Below, in pieces: positions 19,412-28,828 of a stretch of 64,000 bases of DNA. The stretch is from Stentor roeselii (taxonomy: Eukaryota; Ciliophora; Heterotrichea; Heterotrichida; Stentoridae), in contig RSEH01000006.1 in assembly GCA_006503475.1 (NCBI GenBank), positions 202,566-266,565 of the forward strand, given 5' to 3'. The notes under the pieces are model-generated. The model was not told the DNA's origin. It did not search any database and saw only the letters and a program-made list of their open reading frames with translations. Within the stretch, counting starts at the first letter, position 1, and every line of letters begins with the position of its first letter. The translations under genes were made by a program, and so were the position numbers.

Positions 19412-20872
19412 ATGGACTGCTCTAAATGTAATTCAAAAGCGACTCATGAGTGTTCTTGTCTTTCTACCCCGATGGCATTTTGCATGAGCTGCCTATCCTC
19501 ACACATCACTTCAGCTCTAAACCTTCAACACGCAGTTCAAGAACTCGGTAACAAGCACGCAAGTCCTCTCTGCTCAGAATGTGACTTTCGTTTCTCCGAA
19601 ATCTTTTGTCTCTGCAAACGAGTAGGAGTCTGCAAGCCTTGTCTATCCTCTCACATATCATCTCCAGGTTCTCACTATTTCGACTACATAAGGACCGAAA
19701 AGCAATCAAAGGACACATTAGACTTAGACCGAAAGCCATCTTCAGACCTAATCAAAACAGAAGTGATAGAAAACATAAAGCAACTTGAAGACTTCATCGA
19801 AAAAATCAAGCAAAGCAGAGATCAACTTCACGCAAGTCTCGATAAAATGACGAGCGACTTGCTATCAACAGCTGAAAACAGCAAAAAAAAACTAGAAGTC
19901 GCTCTTGAAATGATTAAAAATTCAAGAGTTCCCCGAGAAGACATCTGGCCTTACAACTATAAAAAAAGACAAGGAGCCATGACACCAAGTCGAAGATCAA
20001 TGGCAGTTACTTTAAAATTATGTGAAACTGAGTTAAATGTCGATGCCGTGTTTAAAGCGATTTCTACAATGGGCCGAGTGACTTTAAACGGAGACGTTCC
20101 ACATTCACAAGAACAAAATCTTTACTTCTTCAAACCAAAAATGAAAGAATTAGTCTGCGTTGAGACCAGTTCTTTCTACACAGTAAAAAAGATCCTTCCT
20201 AAGAACTTGTCCCTTTCAGAGTCAGGGTCCTGGTGTGAAGGTCCGAACAAGCAGTTGATTTACGTGGGTGGATATACAAATAGAGGCTTTTCCAGTGAAG
20301 TGGTCCTTATCGACCCGATCTCTCTTAACTTCCGCCCGATGCCGAGTATGAAAACTGGAAGAGCAATGTCAGCCGTAATATTCTTCAACAATGAACTCTT
20401 CGTCTTCGGAGGGTACAACGGCAACAATATGGACTCTTGTGAAAAGTTCAGCTTTAGTCTTAATCGCTGGGAAGACCTTCCTCCAATGCCTGTTGCGCGA
20501 AGTGCTTTTAACCTTGCAGAGTCCTCTGGTATTCTTTACATGTCAGGAGACAGTAAAAGACTTGACGCTTTCAACCCAGTTACAAATGTTTATATGGAAA
20601 ATGAAGCAATTTTAGCAGAAGCTAGTTATTCAACTCTTATAAGTTTCAAGGAAAATTTGATATTAATTCAAAATGAATCAGTTTATAAAATCGACCTTTC
20701 ATCGTTTTCAGTAAGAAAAATCGCAAATGCACCAAATGGAAAATGGTGGAGTTGCTTCCCGGCTTATATCAATTCTAACACCCTGGTTTTTTCAAGAGCT
20801 GATGATGGACATTTGTGGGCTTTTGACACTGCTGCTGGAGTTCTCAGTAAAAAGTTGAGGGTCGTTTCATAA
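19412..20872 (+). CDS. Cys-rich (B-box-like) / coiled-coil / Kelch-repeat protein
   Basis: 486 aa. Residues 1-95 hold repeated Cys pairs with His (CSKCNSKATHECSC, CMSCLSSH, CSECDFRF, CKPCLSSH), a B-box-like zinc module in two copies. A short coiled coil lies at about 110-175. From about 275 to 480 there are Kelch-type beta-propeller blades (IYVGGYTNRG, LFVFGGYNGNNMDSCEKF, RWEDLPPMPVARSAF). The layout resembles TRIM-like adaptors without a RING, so ubiquitin ligase activity should not be assumed. A similar Cys-rich plus coil start occurs in the gene at 63312, there followed by MORN repeats. Confidence 0.85.
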   Translation: MDCSKCNSKATHECSCLSTPMAFCMSCLSSHITSALNLQHAVQELGNKHASPLCSECDFRFSEIFCLCKRVGVCKPCLSSHISSPGSHYFDYIRTEKQSKDTLDLDRKPSSDLIKTEVIENIKQLEDFIEKIKQSRDQLHASLDKMTSDLLSTAENSKKKLEVALEMIKNSRVPREDIWPYNYKKRQGAMTPSRRSMAVTLKLCETELNVDAVFKAISTMGRVTLNGDVPHSQEQNLYFFKPKMKELVCVETSSFYTVKKILPKNLSLSESGSWCEGPNKQLIYVGGYTNRGFSSEVVLIDPISLNFRPMPSMKTGRAMSAVIFFNNELFVFGGYNGNNMDSCEKFSFSLNRWEDLPPMPVARSAFNLAESSGILYMSGDSKRLDAFNPVTNVYMENEAILAEASYSTLISFKENLILIQNESVYKIDLSSFSVRKIANAPNGKWWSCFPAYINSNTLVFSRADDGHLWAFDTAAGVLSKKLRVVS

Positions 20873-20899
20873 TTAGAGATTTAAATATTTCTTAATATT

Positions 20900-22117
20900 A
20901 TGGCGGCTTTCACTGAAATGTACGGCAACCCGTGGCTTGCTTCTATTCAGGACTTAATGTGCAGGACACAGAAAAACTTGAGATTTGCAAGAAAGTTCTC
21001 AGGAAATAGAAGTAAAAGTTTTTTTCTTAACTCTGCTGATTTACAGTCAACTAATTTTTCTATTGAAAAACAAGATCTTTGTGAAGATGCTTTGGAAAAC
21101 TTTAAAAAAGAACTTTTCGCTGATATGGAGGAAAAAGTAGAAAAAAACTTTGAAGGGGTTGAGGAGATTAAACAGAGAATTGGAAAATTGGAAGTTTCTT
21201 TTAAGTTTGGAAGGAAAATTCAGGAAAATATTTTAGTTGATGTTGAAAGTTTTGATTTAAGAGTTAAAAAAAGAATTGATTCTGTTAAAGCGAAAGGCTT
21301 TTTAAATCAAACTGAACTGCAAATAGTTAAAGATAAACTCGCAGCTGAAAATCAAGAAAAAAGCGAAATTTTACATCAAAAACTCAGAAAAATCCCGAAA
21401 AAAAATCAAGATTTCTCTGAAATCTTCTCAAAAATTCAAGATTTTCCGAAAGACCTGCTGAAAAAATCGAAATTTTCCAGGTTTACTCAAAACCAAGCAG
21501 AAGTCTCTGAAAACATTTCGAAAACCTGTGAAAATTTAAAGAAAACTTGTAGGAAAAGACTTCGACACCTTGACAAGCGATCAGAATATTTAAGTCAAGT
21601 GAAAGTTGAAGACTATTTAAATAAAACCTTTGAAAATTTGAATGAATCTGAAGATTTGACTGAAGAATCTCAGAAGTTAAGAGAAACTTCAAAAAAGCTC
21701 AGGCGAAGCCTGAGCCGTATTCAAGAAAATGAGCAAAAATTGAAGGAACACAATGAACAGCTTCAGATTTTTTCCTTGAAAGACAGAATTTCAGATGAAA
21801 TAAAAGAAATCAGTCAAATGGAAAATCGAGTCTCTTCTTTGATGGACCGACTTGGAAGACTTAGACAAAAAAAGAAAAAAAGTAACAGAAAGATTGAAAA
21901 TTTTACAAGGATTAATATCAATTATATGGGGGAAAGTGATGAGGATAGCTTTAGTTTTACTTCACCTACACCGTCACCTTTGAATCAGAGACTTCATCCT
22001 GTTAATTCAACGAAACATACCTCGAAGAATTTTAAGTTTAGTGGAGATACGATTCATGAAAATCCAGATGAATATGAAAGACTTTCTCCTGAAGTCGATT
22101 CACAACAATTAATGTAA
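20900..22117 (+). CDS. Coiled-coil protein of unknown family
   Basis: 405 aa, Lys/Glu-rich, with predicted coiled coil from about residue 50 to 345 and a Ser/Pro/His-rich tail (SFSFTSPTPSPL). No catalytic motif is visible. It follows the Kelch gene on the same strand with 27 bp between stop and start, so each is probably transcribed from its own very short promoter. Identity of the start codon is supported by the immediate upstream stop codons. Function not recognised. Confidence 0.75.
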   Translation: MAAFTEMYGNPWLASIQDLMCRTQKNLRFARKFSGNRSKSFFLNSADLQSTNFSIEKQDLCEDALENFKKELFADMEEKVEKNFEGVEEIKQRIGKLEVSFKFGRKIQENILVDVESFDLRVKKRIDSVKAKGFLNQTELQIVKDKLAAENQEKSEILHQKLRKIPKKNQDFSEIFSKIQDFPKDLLKKSKFSRFTQNQAEVSENISKTCENLKKTCRKRLRHLDKRSEYLSQVKVEDYLNKTFENLNESEDLTEESQKLRETSKKLRRSLSRIQENEQKLKEHNEQLQIFSLKDRISDEIKEISQMENRVSSLMDRLGRLRQKKKKSNRKIENFTRININYMGESDEDSFSFTSPTPSPLNQRLHPVNSTKHTSKNFKFSGDTIHENPDEYERLSPEVDSQQLM

Positions 22118-22292
22118 TTAAAGTTTCATTAAATTCAAGAATTTTCAATTTTTTCTTTTTTCGTAAAAAATTATTTCCAAATATTTCTAAAAATCCTAAA
22201 AAATCCCAAAATATAAAAAAAAAATCCTCATCACTTCTTAAAAATCATAAAAATGACCTGAAAACATGCTCCATTCTTTCACCTTATAAAAA

Positions 22293-22652
22293 ATGACTTT
22301 ATTTGAAAAATATGGAGGAGTCGATTTCTGGATAGATCTTATAAATGAATTCTACTCAGAAGTCATAAAATCACCAATTCTCTCTCACCACTTCGAAACA
22401 AAAGACATGGAAAGTATAAAAAACATGATCCTCGGAATAATCCAATCAACTTTCACAGTGCAAGGCGAGTCCGAGTTAGACTTCGTGCGTCAAAGTCACA
22501 AGCACCTTTCAATATCCAACCAAGATTTCAACGAATGGATTACTTTATACACTCAAGTCCTCGAAAGAAACAAAGTCTCTAAATCAGACCAGCTTCGTTT
22601 ATTAGAAGTAATGGAGAACTTCCGTCTTTATTTAGTAACTAACCGTTCATAA
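22293..22652 (+). CDS. Truncated (2-on-2) haemoglobin-like protein
   Basis: 119 aa, the size of a truncated globin. The opening TLFEKYGG followed by an acidic helix and FY (residues 20-21, the B helix, Tyr at B10) is typical. Proximal His F8 is best placed at His69 in SHKHLSIS, matching the family pattern H-x2-L-x-I. The glycine pair usually seen at the EF corner is absent. Ciliates such as Paramecium and Tetrahymena are known to have truncated globins; functions range from O2/NO binding to redox chemistry. A single-exon gene with a very AT-rich 150-bp upstream region. Confidence 0.8.
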   Translation: MTLFEKYGGVDFWIDLINEFYSEVIKSPILSHHFETKDMESIKNMILGIIQSTFTVQGESELDFVRQSHKHLSISNQDFNEWITLYTQVLERNKVSKSDQLRLLEVMENFRLYLVTNRS

Positions 22653-22670
22653 CCCAAAAATGATAAACAA

Positions 22671-23507
22671 ATGTTAGTAAACAATAAATTCAAGCCTCCC
22701 AAACCTTTACCTGAAGTGCAGGTCCTGAGAAAGACCTACGATTTTTACAAAGAAACAGGGAACAAGTGGAACTCGCGATACTTATCAAGTAAAAAGATCT
22801 CCAGGTACTTCCTCGACAACCAGGACTCTGAAGGACTTCCTCAGAACTTGACCCTCAGCAGTTATCAAGACTCGAAAGTCGAGATCAACAAAAGAATCGC
22901 GAAAGACTTACTAATGAAGAGAAAAGTTCAAAGAATCCAATTAACTACTTTCAACTCTTCTCTTAACCCAAAACCTTCTGATTTTAACTTAACAGGAAAT
23001 TTGAACAGTTGGGATAATATCAACGACTTGCCACTTGCTAAGCTTAAACATGTCGTTCCTGCAGAAGTCATTGATAAGGACCGACAAGGTATTCGAAGTA
23101 TTTTACAGAAATCAGCAGAACTTAAAAAAATCGACGAGTGGAACGAGTCACAATTTCAAAAAACTCGGTTAAAGTCAAGACTTGCCCTTGTCCAGCGTCA
23201 TAACTTCTTAAAAAAACTAGAAGAAAAATCAGGAATTATAAAAATTCGAGAAAAATCAAGTCCTCAAGGAATTTTCGGCTACGTCAAAAACTACTCATTT
23301 GATAAAGTCTCTTCCAAGCTCAGCCAGTTAAAAAAAAAGGTAAAAAACGACCAGTTCTCTCATCAAGACTTTCGAGGTCTGCTTCACGCTGACTACTCAA
23401 AAGCGATTTTTAAAATAAACCCGATTTTTCAAGGTATCTCAGAAATCAGCGAAGAAAAATCAATTTCTTCAAAGCCAGGCAGTGTTCAAATAATAAACTT
23501 CGAGTAA
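22671..23507 (+). CDS. Basic hypothetical protein
   Basis: 278 aa, Lys/Arg-rich with no recognised domain. A short helical, possibly coiled stretch is present around 165-200. It starts 18 bp after the globin stop and ends 14 bp before the Myb start on the same strand. Codon use matches the neighbours, and the closely packed context supports a genuine gene. It could be a small ciliary or ribonucleoprotein component; nothing in the sequence decides this. Confidence 0.7.
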   Translation: MLVNNKFKPPKPLPEVQVLRKTYDFYKETGNKWNSRYLSSKKISRYFLDNQDSEGLPQNLTLSSYQDSKVEINKRIAKDLLMKRKVQRIQLTTFNSSLNPKPSDFNLTGNLNSWDNINDLPLAKLKHVVPAEVIDKDRQGIRSILQKSAELKKIDEWNESQFQKTRLKSRLALVQRHNFLKKLEEKSGIIKIREKSSPQGIFGYVKNYSFDKVSSKLSQLKKKVKNDQFSHQDFRGLLHADYSKAIFKINPIFQGISEISEEKSISSKPGSVQIINFE

Positions 23508-23521
23508 GTCTCTTATACTAA

Positions 23522-24388
23522 ATGGCTTCAAATAAATTTTCTTGGACTTCTGAAGTAATTTAAAAGTAGGAAGACGAGGCTTTGGTGGAGCTTGTCAGAG
23601 AAAATGGCGAAAAGAAGTGGTGCAATATCGCGACTCTCATCAATGAACAGTTCCCGAATTCTGATAAAACTGGAAAACAATGCCGAGAAAGGTGGCATAA
23701 TCACTTGAATCCTAGTCTTAACAAGGAAAGTTTCACTTTGCAGGACGAGATTAAAGTTTTTGAGCTTCAAAGGCAGTTTGGAAATAAATGGTCTCTGATT
23801 GCGGAGCACTTTGATGGTCGCAACGATAATTTCATCAAGAACTGCTTTTACAGTGCCATTAGAAGGAACTTGAGGAAGTACAACAGGAAGAAAGTCCCAA
23901 GTAAACAACTTAAAGGAACTATTAATTCACTGTTGAGGAATCCACAGACTAAGAAGATACTTATGTGCTTCCCTGAACATGAACACCCTGAACTTGCCTT
24001 GCCTAGAGAAGAAGTGAAAAAAGTAGAGAAAAATGAAAAAAGTGAGAAAAATGAGAAAATTTGCAAAAGGAATGAACAGAAAAATCATAATTTAAGAGTC
24101 AATGTTCCTCCTAAGGCAACTCCTGCTTTTAGACCTGCAGGGTTTCAGAATTTAATTAGAAGGGACCTTGGAGATATCACTCCTACTATATTTGCTAGTA
24201 TGGGACTTGGAATTGTTTCTGAGGATTATGAACCGAATCAGGAAGTGTTTGGAGTCACTACTCCTCTTGCTTTTGGGAATAGTGAAAATTCTAGGAATGA
24301 ACCTCCTTCGGGGTATCAATTAATTTTGCCTGAATATTGCTTGCAAAGTAGCTTTCAACATTATATCTCACCCAGAAATTCTCAGTAG
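23522..24388 (+). CDS. Two-repeat Myb (R2R3-like) DNA-binding protein, 2 exons
   Basis: 283 aa. Exon 1 is only 33 nt (MASNKFSWTSE) and ends at a 15-nt intron, 23555-23569 (gtaatttaaaagtag); exon 2 starts with EDEALVELV. Without splicing the first Trp of Myb repeat 1 is lost. Repeat 1 has spaced Trp at W-SEEDEAL, W-CNIA and W-HNHLNP with the Myb signature GKQCRERW; repeat 2 (about 63-115) keeps KWSLIAEHF but has the third Trp replaced in NCFYSAI. The C-terminal half is low complexity. Probable nuclear transcription factor. A second, separately diverged Myb gene follows at 24785. Confidence 0.87.
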
Positions 24389-24784
24389 TTAAATACGATA
24401 AGTTTTTGGAATATTGAAGGGAGGAGTGAATGGATTTGAGATAAGCAGCGTGGATTCATTTTTTAGGTTAAAAAGAAGCCGTTTCATGATACCAAAAATT
24501 TCTTCCAAATTAATTAAAATTCTTGATCACTTGGTCTCCATCTAAATAAAACCCTTAAAAATTCTAATAAACTTCAAAAAATCCTTAAAAACCCTTTAAA
24601 AACCCCTGAAAATTCTTAAAAAAATTCACCAATATCTTTCCCAACTCAAAACTCTCACCTATTATTCCCCAATAACTAAAAACCTACCCAATTCTAAAAA
24701 AATCCTTTTAAAACAAACAGAAACTATTTCTTTCAAATTCCCCAAAAAAACCCCTAAAATATTTGAATTCCTTAAAAACCTTAA
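24389..24784. other. Intergenic region between the two Myb genes
   Basis: 396 bp without a gene. From about 24480 it is strikingly G-poor on the plus strand, with many short C runs in A-rich sequence (aaaaacccctgaaaa, caaaaaaacccctaaa). No repeat unit of constant length is present, so it is not a telomere. It may hold the promoter of the second Myb gene. Confidence 0.5.
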
Positions 24785-25477
24785 ATGGAAAATAAGCCTC
24801 ACCCTTATGCAGTAACAGATGATATCTGGATGGTTCCCTGCCTTTCAAACAAAGAAGGCAACCAATACCAGCCTTTATGTCAGCCCTTCAACTCAGAAGT
24901 CTCCTGGGAAGAGCTTCAAGTGCGTCATCCGTGGACGGGACGAGAAGATGCAGCACTGAAAAAAATCACTGAAGAAAGAGGCACCAAGGCTTGGTCAGCT
25001 ATCGCCCGTGAGTTGAATAATTTAGTGCACAATGGAGTTCCTTTGAGAAGAGGCAAACAGTGCAGAGAAAGATACTATAACCACCTTAATACTGGACTCA
25101 AAAAAGGAGATTGGGCTGCAGAAGAAGACCAGTACATTGTGGACATGCAGGGGCAGATCGGAAATAAATGGAGTGAAATTGCTAAACAACTGCCTGGAAG
25201 GACTGAAAATCAGGTAAAAAATAGATGGAAAAGCCTGCTGAAAAAGATTGAAAAAAAACCAGAGATCAAATACAAAAAGAACAAAACTGAAGAATATAAA
25301 ATGATTTCGCCTCTGCTTTCCATGACACCTAATTCGGCTATTGGATTCGTTCCTTACAGCTATGATTTAGGGTTCAGCTCATTGGCTGATAGTATTAAAA
25401 CTCACTACTCGTTTGGAGATCAAAGTGTTAAAAAAGATACACATTCTCCTTCTAGTTTGCTTTATTTTAACCATTAA
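24785..25477 (+). CDS. R2R3-type Myb DNA-binding protein
   Basis: 230 aa. Two Myb repeats lie at about residues 46-105 and 113-160: WTGREDAALKKI, AWSAIARELNN, GKQCRERYYNHL, then DWAAEEDQYI, KWSEIAKQLPGRTENQVKNR W. The last stretch is the canonical R3 recognition helix. The third Trp of repeat 1 is Tyr. The C-terminal 65 residues lack a domain. Likely a nuclear transcription factor with classical Myb-site recognition. It is better conserved than the upstream Myb gene and is not a recent duplicate of it. Confidence 0.9.
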   Translation: MENKPHPYAVTDDIWMVPCLSNKEGNQYQPLCQPFNSEVSWEELQVRHPWTGREDAALKKITEERGTKAWSAIARELNNLVHNGVPLRRGKQCRERYYNHLNTGLKKGDWAAEEDQYIVDMQGQIGNKWSEIAKQLPGRTENQVKNRWKSLLKKIEKKPEIKYKKNKTEEYKMISPLLSMTPNSAIGFVPYSYDLGFSSLADSIKTHYSFGDQSVKKDTHSPSSLLYFNH

Positions 25478-25494
25478 ATGTGAAGAATAATTAT

Positions 25495-26490
25495 CTAGTT
25501 AAATGCACTAATGGTTTCGAAGTAGCTATCTATGAAAATCGGTGGCCAGTTGTAAATCAGAGCAGGTGTGACTTCATTCGAAGGAAACAAATTCGGATTT
25601 TTCCTAGCCTGAGTCACAAAAAAGTTCGAAAGAAACTGTGCCATATCAACCGCTTCATAAAAGTGAGGAATACTTGCCTGATTCCATTCAAACAAGTTTT
25701 TTTCCGGGTGAAACTGAGTCCCATATATAGGGTACTTGACTCCTTCAACCATTCCCACAAAGGTCGTTCCACTTTTATCCTTCATATGACTAAGCACCTT
25801 AAACATATTCCCCAAAGCCGGGTACTGGACATAAGCCTGAGGACTGATTCCATGATAATGAGACAAAAGCGACACATTCAAACTAGCCATATTGTCCATA
25901 ACACGTTTCGACCACTCAGAACTCAGGGTGTTAAAAATAACACTCGAAGCCGCTGCAGGTAAAAACTCAGAATTCCTCGCATAAGAAGGCTCACCGTTGA
26001 AATTTCCTACTGTTCCAAACTGTTGATTTGCACAGACATGCAGTACTTCAAAGCCTAGACAAGTTCCCCATAGTGGATAGAACTGGCCCTGGTTGTTTGT
26101 TTGGACTACTTTGTTGAATATGTAACAAGCTTTTGCTGCGTAGTCGGGACTTAAGACTGGAGTCGCACTGTTGTTCACCCAAAAGACGGCTGATCCTCCT
26201 GTGAAGAGGATTCCATTGAGACGGGTGAATAAGTAATCGATTTCTGAGAAACTATGGTCAATTCTGATTGGAACGACTCGGGCTCCAGACATTTCGAGGT
26301 ACTTGACGTAAGAACTTGCTATGTAACTGGTTCCATTCACAGTAAAGTTTTCGTATGGGTAGTTGGGTAATGACAATATACCGATCACTGGCTGGTTGTT
26401 TGTAGAAGCTTTTAAGTCTTGTTCTAGTTCTGAGAGAAAAGTTGGACTAGTTGAGGCTAGAGATATGAGAAAGAATAAATTCAACACCAT
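25495..26490 (-). CDS. GGH: Gamma-glutamyl hydrolase (peptidase C26), copy A
   Basis: 331 aa with an N-terminal signal peptide (MVLNLFFLISLASTS), so lysosomal/vacuolar or secreted. It is a class I glutamine-amidotransferase fold of the folate gamma-glutamyl hydrolase family, which removes polyglutamate tails from folates. PVIGILSLPNYPY at 34-46 is the family opening. The nucleophile is Cys144 in LWGTCLGFE and the catalytic His is His261 in GTQFHPEKN. The neighbour at 26692 is a close tandem paralogue (most residues identical). Both end in the identical ISAFN. Convergent with the second Myb gene, 17 bp between stops. Confidence 0.92.
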   Translation of the reverse strand: MVLNLFFLISLASTSPTFLSELEQDLKASTNNQPVIGILSLPNYPYENFTVNGTSYIASSYVKYLEMSGARVVPIRIDHSFSEIDYLFTRLNGILFTGGSAVFWVNNSATPVLSPDYAAKACYIFNKVVQTNNQGQFYPLWGTCLGFEVLHVCANQQFGTVGNFNGEPSYARNSEFLPAAASSVIFNTLSSEWSKRVMDNMASLNVSLLSHYHGISPQAYVQYPALGNMFKVLSHMKDKSGTTFVGMVEGVKYPIYGTQFHPEKNLFEWNQASIPHFYEAVDMAQFLSNFFVTQARKNPNLFPSNEVTPALIYNWPPIFIDSYFETISAFN

Positions 26491-26691
26491 TTATGAAAGA
26501 CATAAAAAATGTTAGATTAGAATGTTGATTACAAAAACTATAAGAACTGATGTTGTGGGTTATAGAGTTTTGATTTTTTATTAATAATAGTTCTTGATAT
26601 CAGTAATAGTGATAGAGGGCTTTGAGAAGTTAATGATTCTAAAGGATAGAATTTTAGTTGCTTATATTTACATAATTTCTTTAATCGTTAT

Positions 26692-27681
26692 CTAGTTAAA
26701 TGCGCTTATAGTTTCGAAGTAGCTGTTAATGAAAATAGGTGGCCAGTTGTAAATCAGTGCGGGGGTTAATTCATTTGAAGGAAAAACATTTGGATTTTTT
26801 CTTGCTTGAGCTACAAAAAAGTTCGAAAGAAACCGAGTCATTTCGACAGCTTCGTAAAAATGAGGGAATACAGCGTCATTCCATTCAAATATGTTCTTTT
26901 CTGGGTGAAACTGAGTACCATAGATGGGATACTTAACTCCTTCGACCATTCCGACAAAAGTTGATCCACTTTTATCCTTCATATAACTAAGAACCTTGAA
27001 CATATTCCCTAAAGATGGGTACTGGGCATAAGCTTGAGGACTGATTCCACGATAATGATTCAAGAGCGAGACATTCATAGTCGACATTATGTCCATCACA
27101 CGTTTAGACCACTCAGGATTAAGAGTGTTAAAAATGACACTCGAAGAAGCTGCAGGTAAGAATTCAGAACTTCTTGTATAAGGAGGTTTACCATTGAAAT
27201 TACCTATTGTTCCAAACTGTTGATTTGCACAGACATGCAACACTTCAAAACCCATGCAAGTCCCCCAGAGCGGGTAGAACTGGCCCTGATCGTTTATTTG
27301 AATGACCTTGTTGAAGATATAACAAGCTTTTGCTGCATAGTCCGGACTCAAGACTGGAGTCACACTGTTGTTGACCCAGAAATTCGCTGTTCCTCCTGTG
27401 AAGAGGATTCCATTGAGACGAGTGAATAAGTAATCGATTTCTGAGAAGCTGTGGTCGATTCTGATTGGAACGACTCGAGCTCCTGACATTTCGAGATATT
27501 TGACGTAAGAACTCGCCATGTAGCTGGTTCCATTGACAGTGAAGTTCTCATAAGGGTAGTTAGGTAAAGTCAATATGCCAATAACAGGCTGATTATTAAC
27601 CCCAGCCTCAACTCCTTTTTTTCCATCATCCAAAACCACAGTGCTTCCGAAGGTGAAAACAACAAGAAAGTTCAACCACAT
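26692..27681 (-). CDS. GGH: Gamma-glutamyl hydrolase (peptidase C26), copy B
   Basis: 329 aa, tandem paralogue of the gene at 25495 in the same orientation with 201 bp between. The catalytic Cys (about 142, LWGTCMGFE) and His (about 259, GTQFHPEKN) are intact, so both copies are predicted to be active. The main divergence is at the N-terminus: signal peptide MWLNFLVVFTFGSTVV and a different linker before NNQPVIGIL. This is consistent with a local duplication followed by divergence of the sorting region. The start codon lies 24 bp from the divergent TPR-IQ gene. Confidence 0.92.
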   Translation of the reverse strand: MWLNFLVVFTFGSTVVLDDGKKGVEAGVNNQPVIGILTLPNYPYENFTVNGTSYMASSYVKYLEMSGARVVPIRIDHSFSEIDYLFTRLNGILFTGGTANFWVNNSVTPVLSPDYAAKACYIFNKVIQINDQGQFYPLWGTCMGFEVLHVCANQQFGTIGNFNGKPPYTRSSEFLPAASSSVIFNTLNPEWSKRVMDIMSTMNVSLLNHYRGISPQAYAQYPSLGNMFKVLSYMKDKSGSTFVGMVEGVKYPIYGTQFHPEKNIFEWNDAVFPHFYEAVEMTRFLSNFFVAQARKNPNVFPSNELTPALIYNWPPIFINSYFETISAFN

Positions 27682-27705
27682 TTATCAAACAGTAACCCTT
27701 AGAAA

Positions 27706-28815
27706 ATGTCTAAATTTTTAAGTCTGAAACAAAAGGACGAGGTAGTCAAGAGTTACAACAAGTTAGCGATGGAGCAGCTTCAACAAGAAAACTACGACAA
27801 CTCCCTATCATACCTAAAGCAAGCCCTACTCGGCATCAAAGGCATATCCGAAGAGTCTCTAAAAAACAAGTTACTTGCAATCACCTACAACAACCTCGGC
27901 ATCTTTTTCAAGCGAATGTCAAACTATCCCGAGGCATTAAAATACCTCTACAAGTCAATAGAACTCGAAAACAAGATCCCAAACGAAGTTTCAACGATTT
28001 CCGGCGCTCACTTGAATGTTTGTTCAATTCTTTCAAGTCAAGGCGACCATTCCCAAGCGATTCGTCATGGTCTTCGTGCTTTATTTTTACTGAAATCGAT
28101 TTACAGATATGAGCCGAGAGTGATTCCGACATTAGTGACTGCTTATTACAACGTGGCAAAAGAATACACTGTTCTTGGACAGTTACCTGACGCTGAAGAC
28201 TGTTATAAAATAGGTCTGAAAATATGTACTGAAGAACTTGGAGCCTCACATAGCTTGACCTCTTCATTCAAACAAGCTCTTGGAGGCTATTCTCGCAAAA
28301 TGTCTCCAAACTACGACACTTTCCGAATGACTAAAAATTCAGTCTCGCCTCGAGGACGAGCTGTTAACGCCTCGGCAAAGGTCAGGTCAACTAGTCAAGA
28401 AGCTGAGCAAAAAATGAACTTCAGCAAGTTTTTAAAAGAAAAACGATTTGAAGATGAACAAAGCAAAAAGTCCTCAGATTCCAGAAGGGCATATCCTGGA
28501 TATGACTTGAAAAAACCTTTTAATATAAAAAGACCTGGAAAGTCGAAAAGTGATGAAGAAAATTCAGTCACTACTGATAAAAGCTTCTTGTCTTATGGAA
28601 GTGCCTCTAGAAGAATAGACCTGGAACGTCATAAAGCGACTGAAAGGGTCGCCGCGATTCTTATTCAAAGTGCCTGGCGAGGGTTTAAAGCACGAAAGCG
28701 ATATAAAGAACTGCAGATGACTTACAAGTTAAGACAAGCTGAGATAAAAGCACGTAAAGCAGTTGAAGAATATGAGAAGTTGAAACAACAGGCGACTAAA
28801 CTTAAGAAAAAGTAA
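27706..28815 (+). CDS. TPR-repeat protein with C-terminal IQ motif
   Basis: 369 aa. Residues about 13-190 form four TPR-like helical pairs (NLGIFFKRMSNYPEALKYLY, AYYNVAKEYTVLGQLPDAED). A disordered basic linker follows. An IQ motif at about 319-332 (LIQSAWRGFKARKRY) should bind calmodulin or a related EF-hand light chain, and a short helix ends the protein. The TPR plus IQ arrangement resembles ciliary TTC proteins, but I cannot name an orthologue. Probable scaffold linking Ca2+ signalling to a cytoskeletal complex; that role is inference. Confidence 0.8.
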   Translation: MSKFLSLKQKDEVVKSYNKLAMEQLQQENYDNSLSYLKQALLGIKGISEESLKNKLLAITYNNLGIFFKRMSNYPEALKYLYKSIELENKIPNEVSTISGAHLNVCSILSSQGDHSQAIRHGLRALFLLKSIYRYEPRVIPTLVTAYYNVAKEYTVLGQLPDAEDCYKIGLKICTEELGASHSLTSSFKQALGGYSRKMSPNYDTFRMTKNSVSPRGRAVNASAKVRSTSQEAEQKMNFSKFLKEKRFEDEQSKKSSDSRRAYPGYDLKKPFNIKRPGKSKSDEENSVTTDKSFLSYGSASRRIDLERHKATERVAAILIQSAWRGFKARKRYKELQMTYKLRQAEIKARKAVEEYEKLKQQATKLKKK

Positions 28816-28828
28816 TGTTAATTAGTTC

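Noticed and set aside
24480-24784. C-rich, G-poor stretch resembling a telomere
   Set aside because: No fixed repeat unit; the C runs are irregular in A-rich sequence and genes continue normally on both sides.
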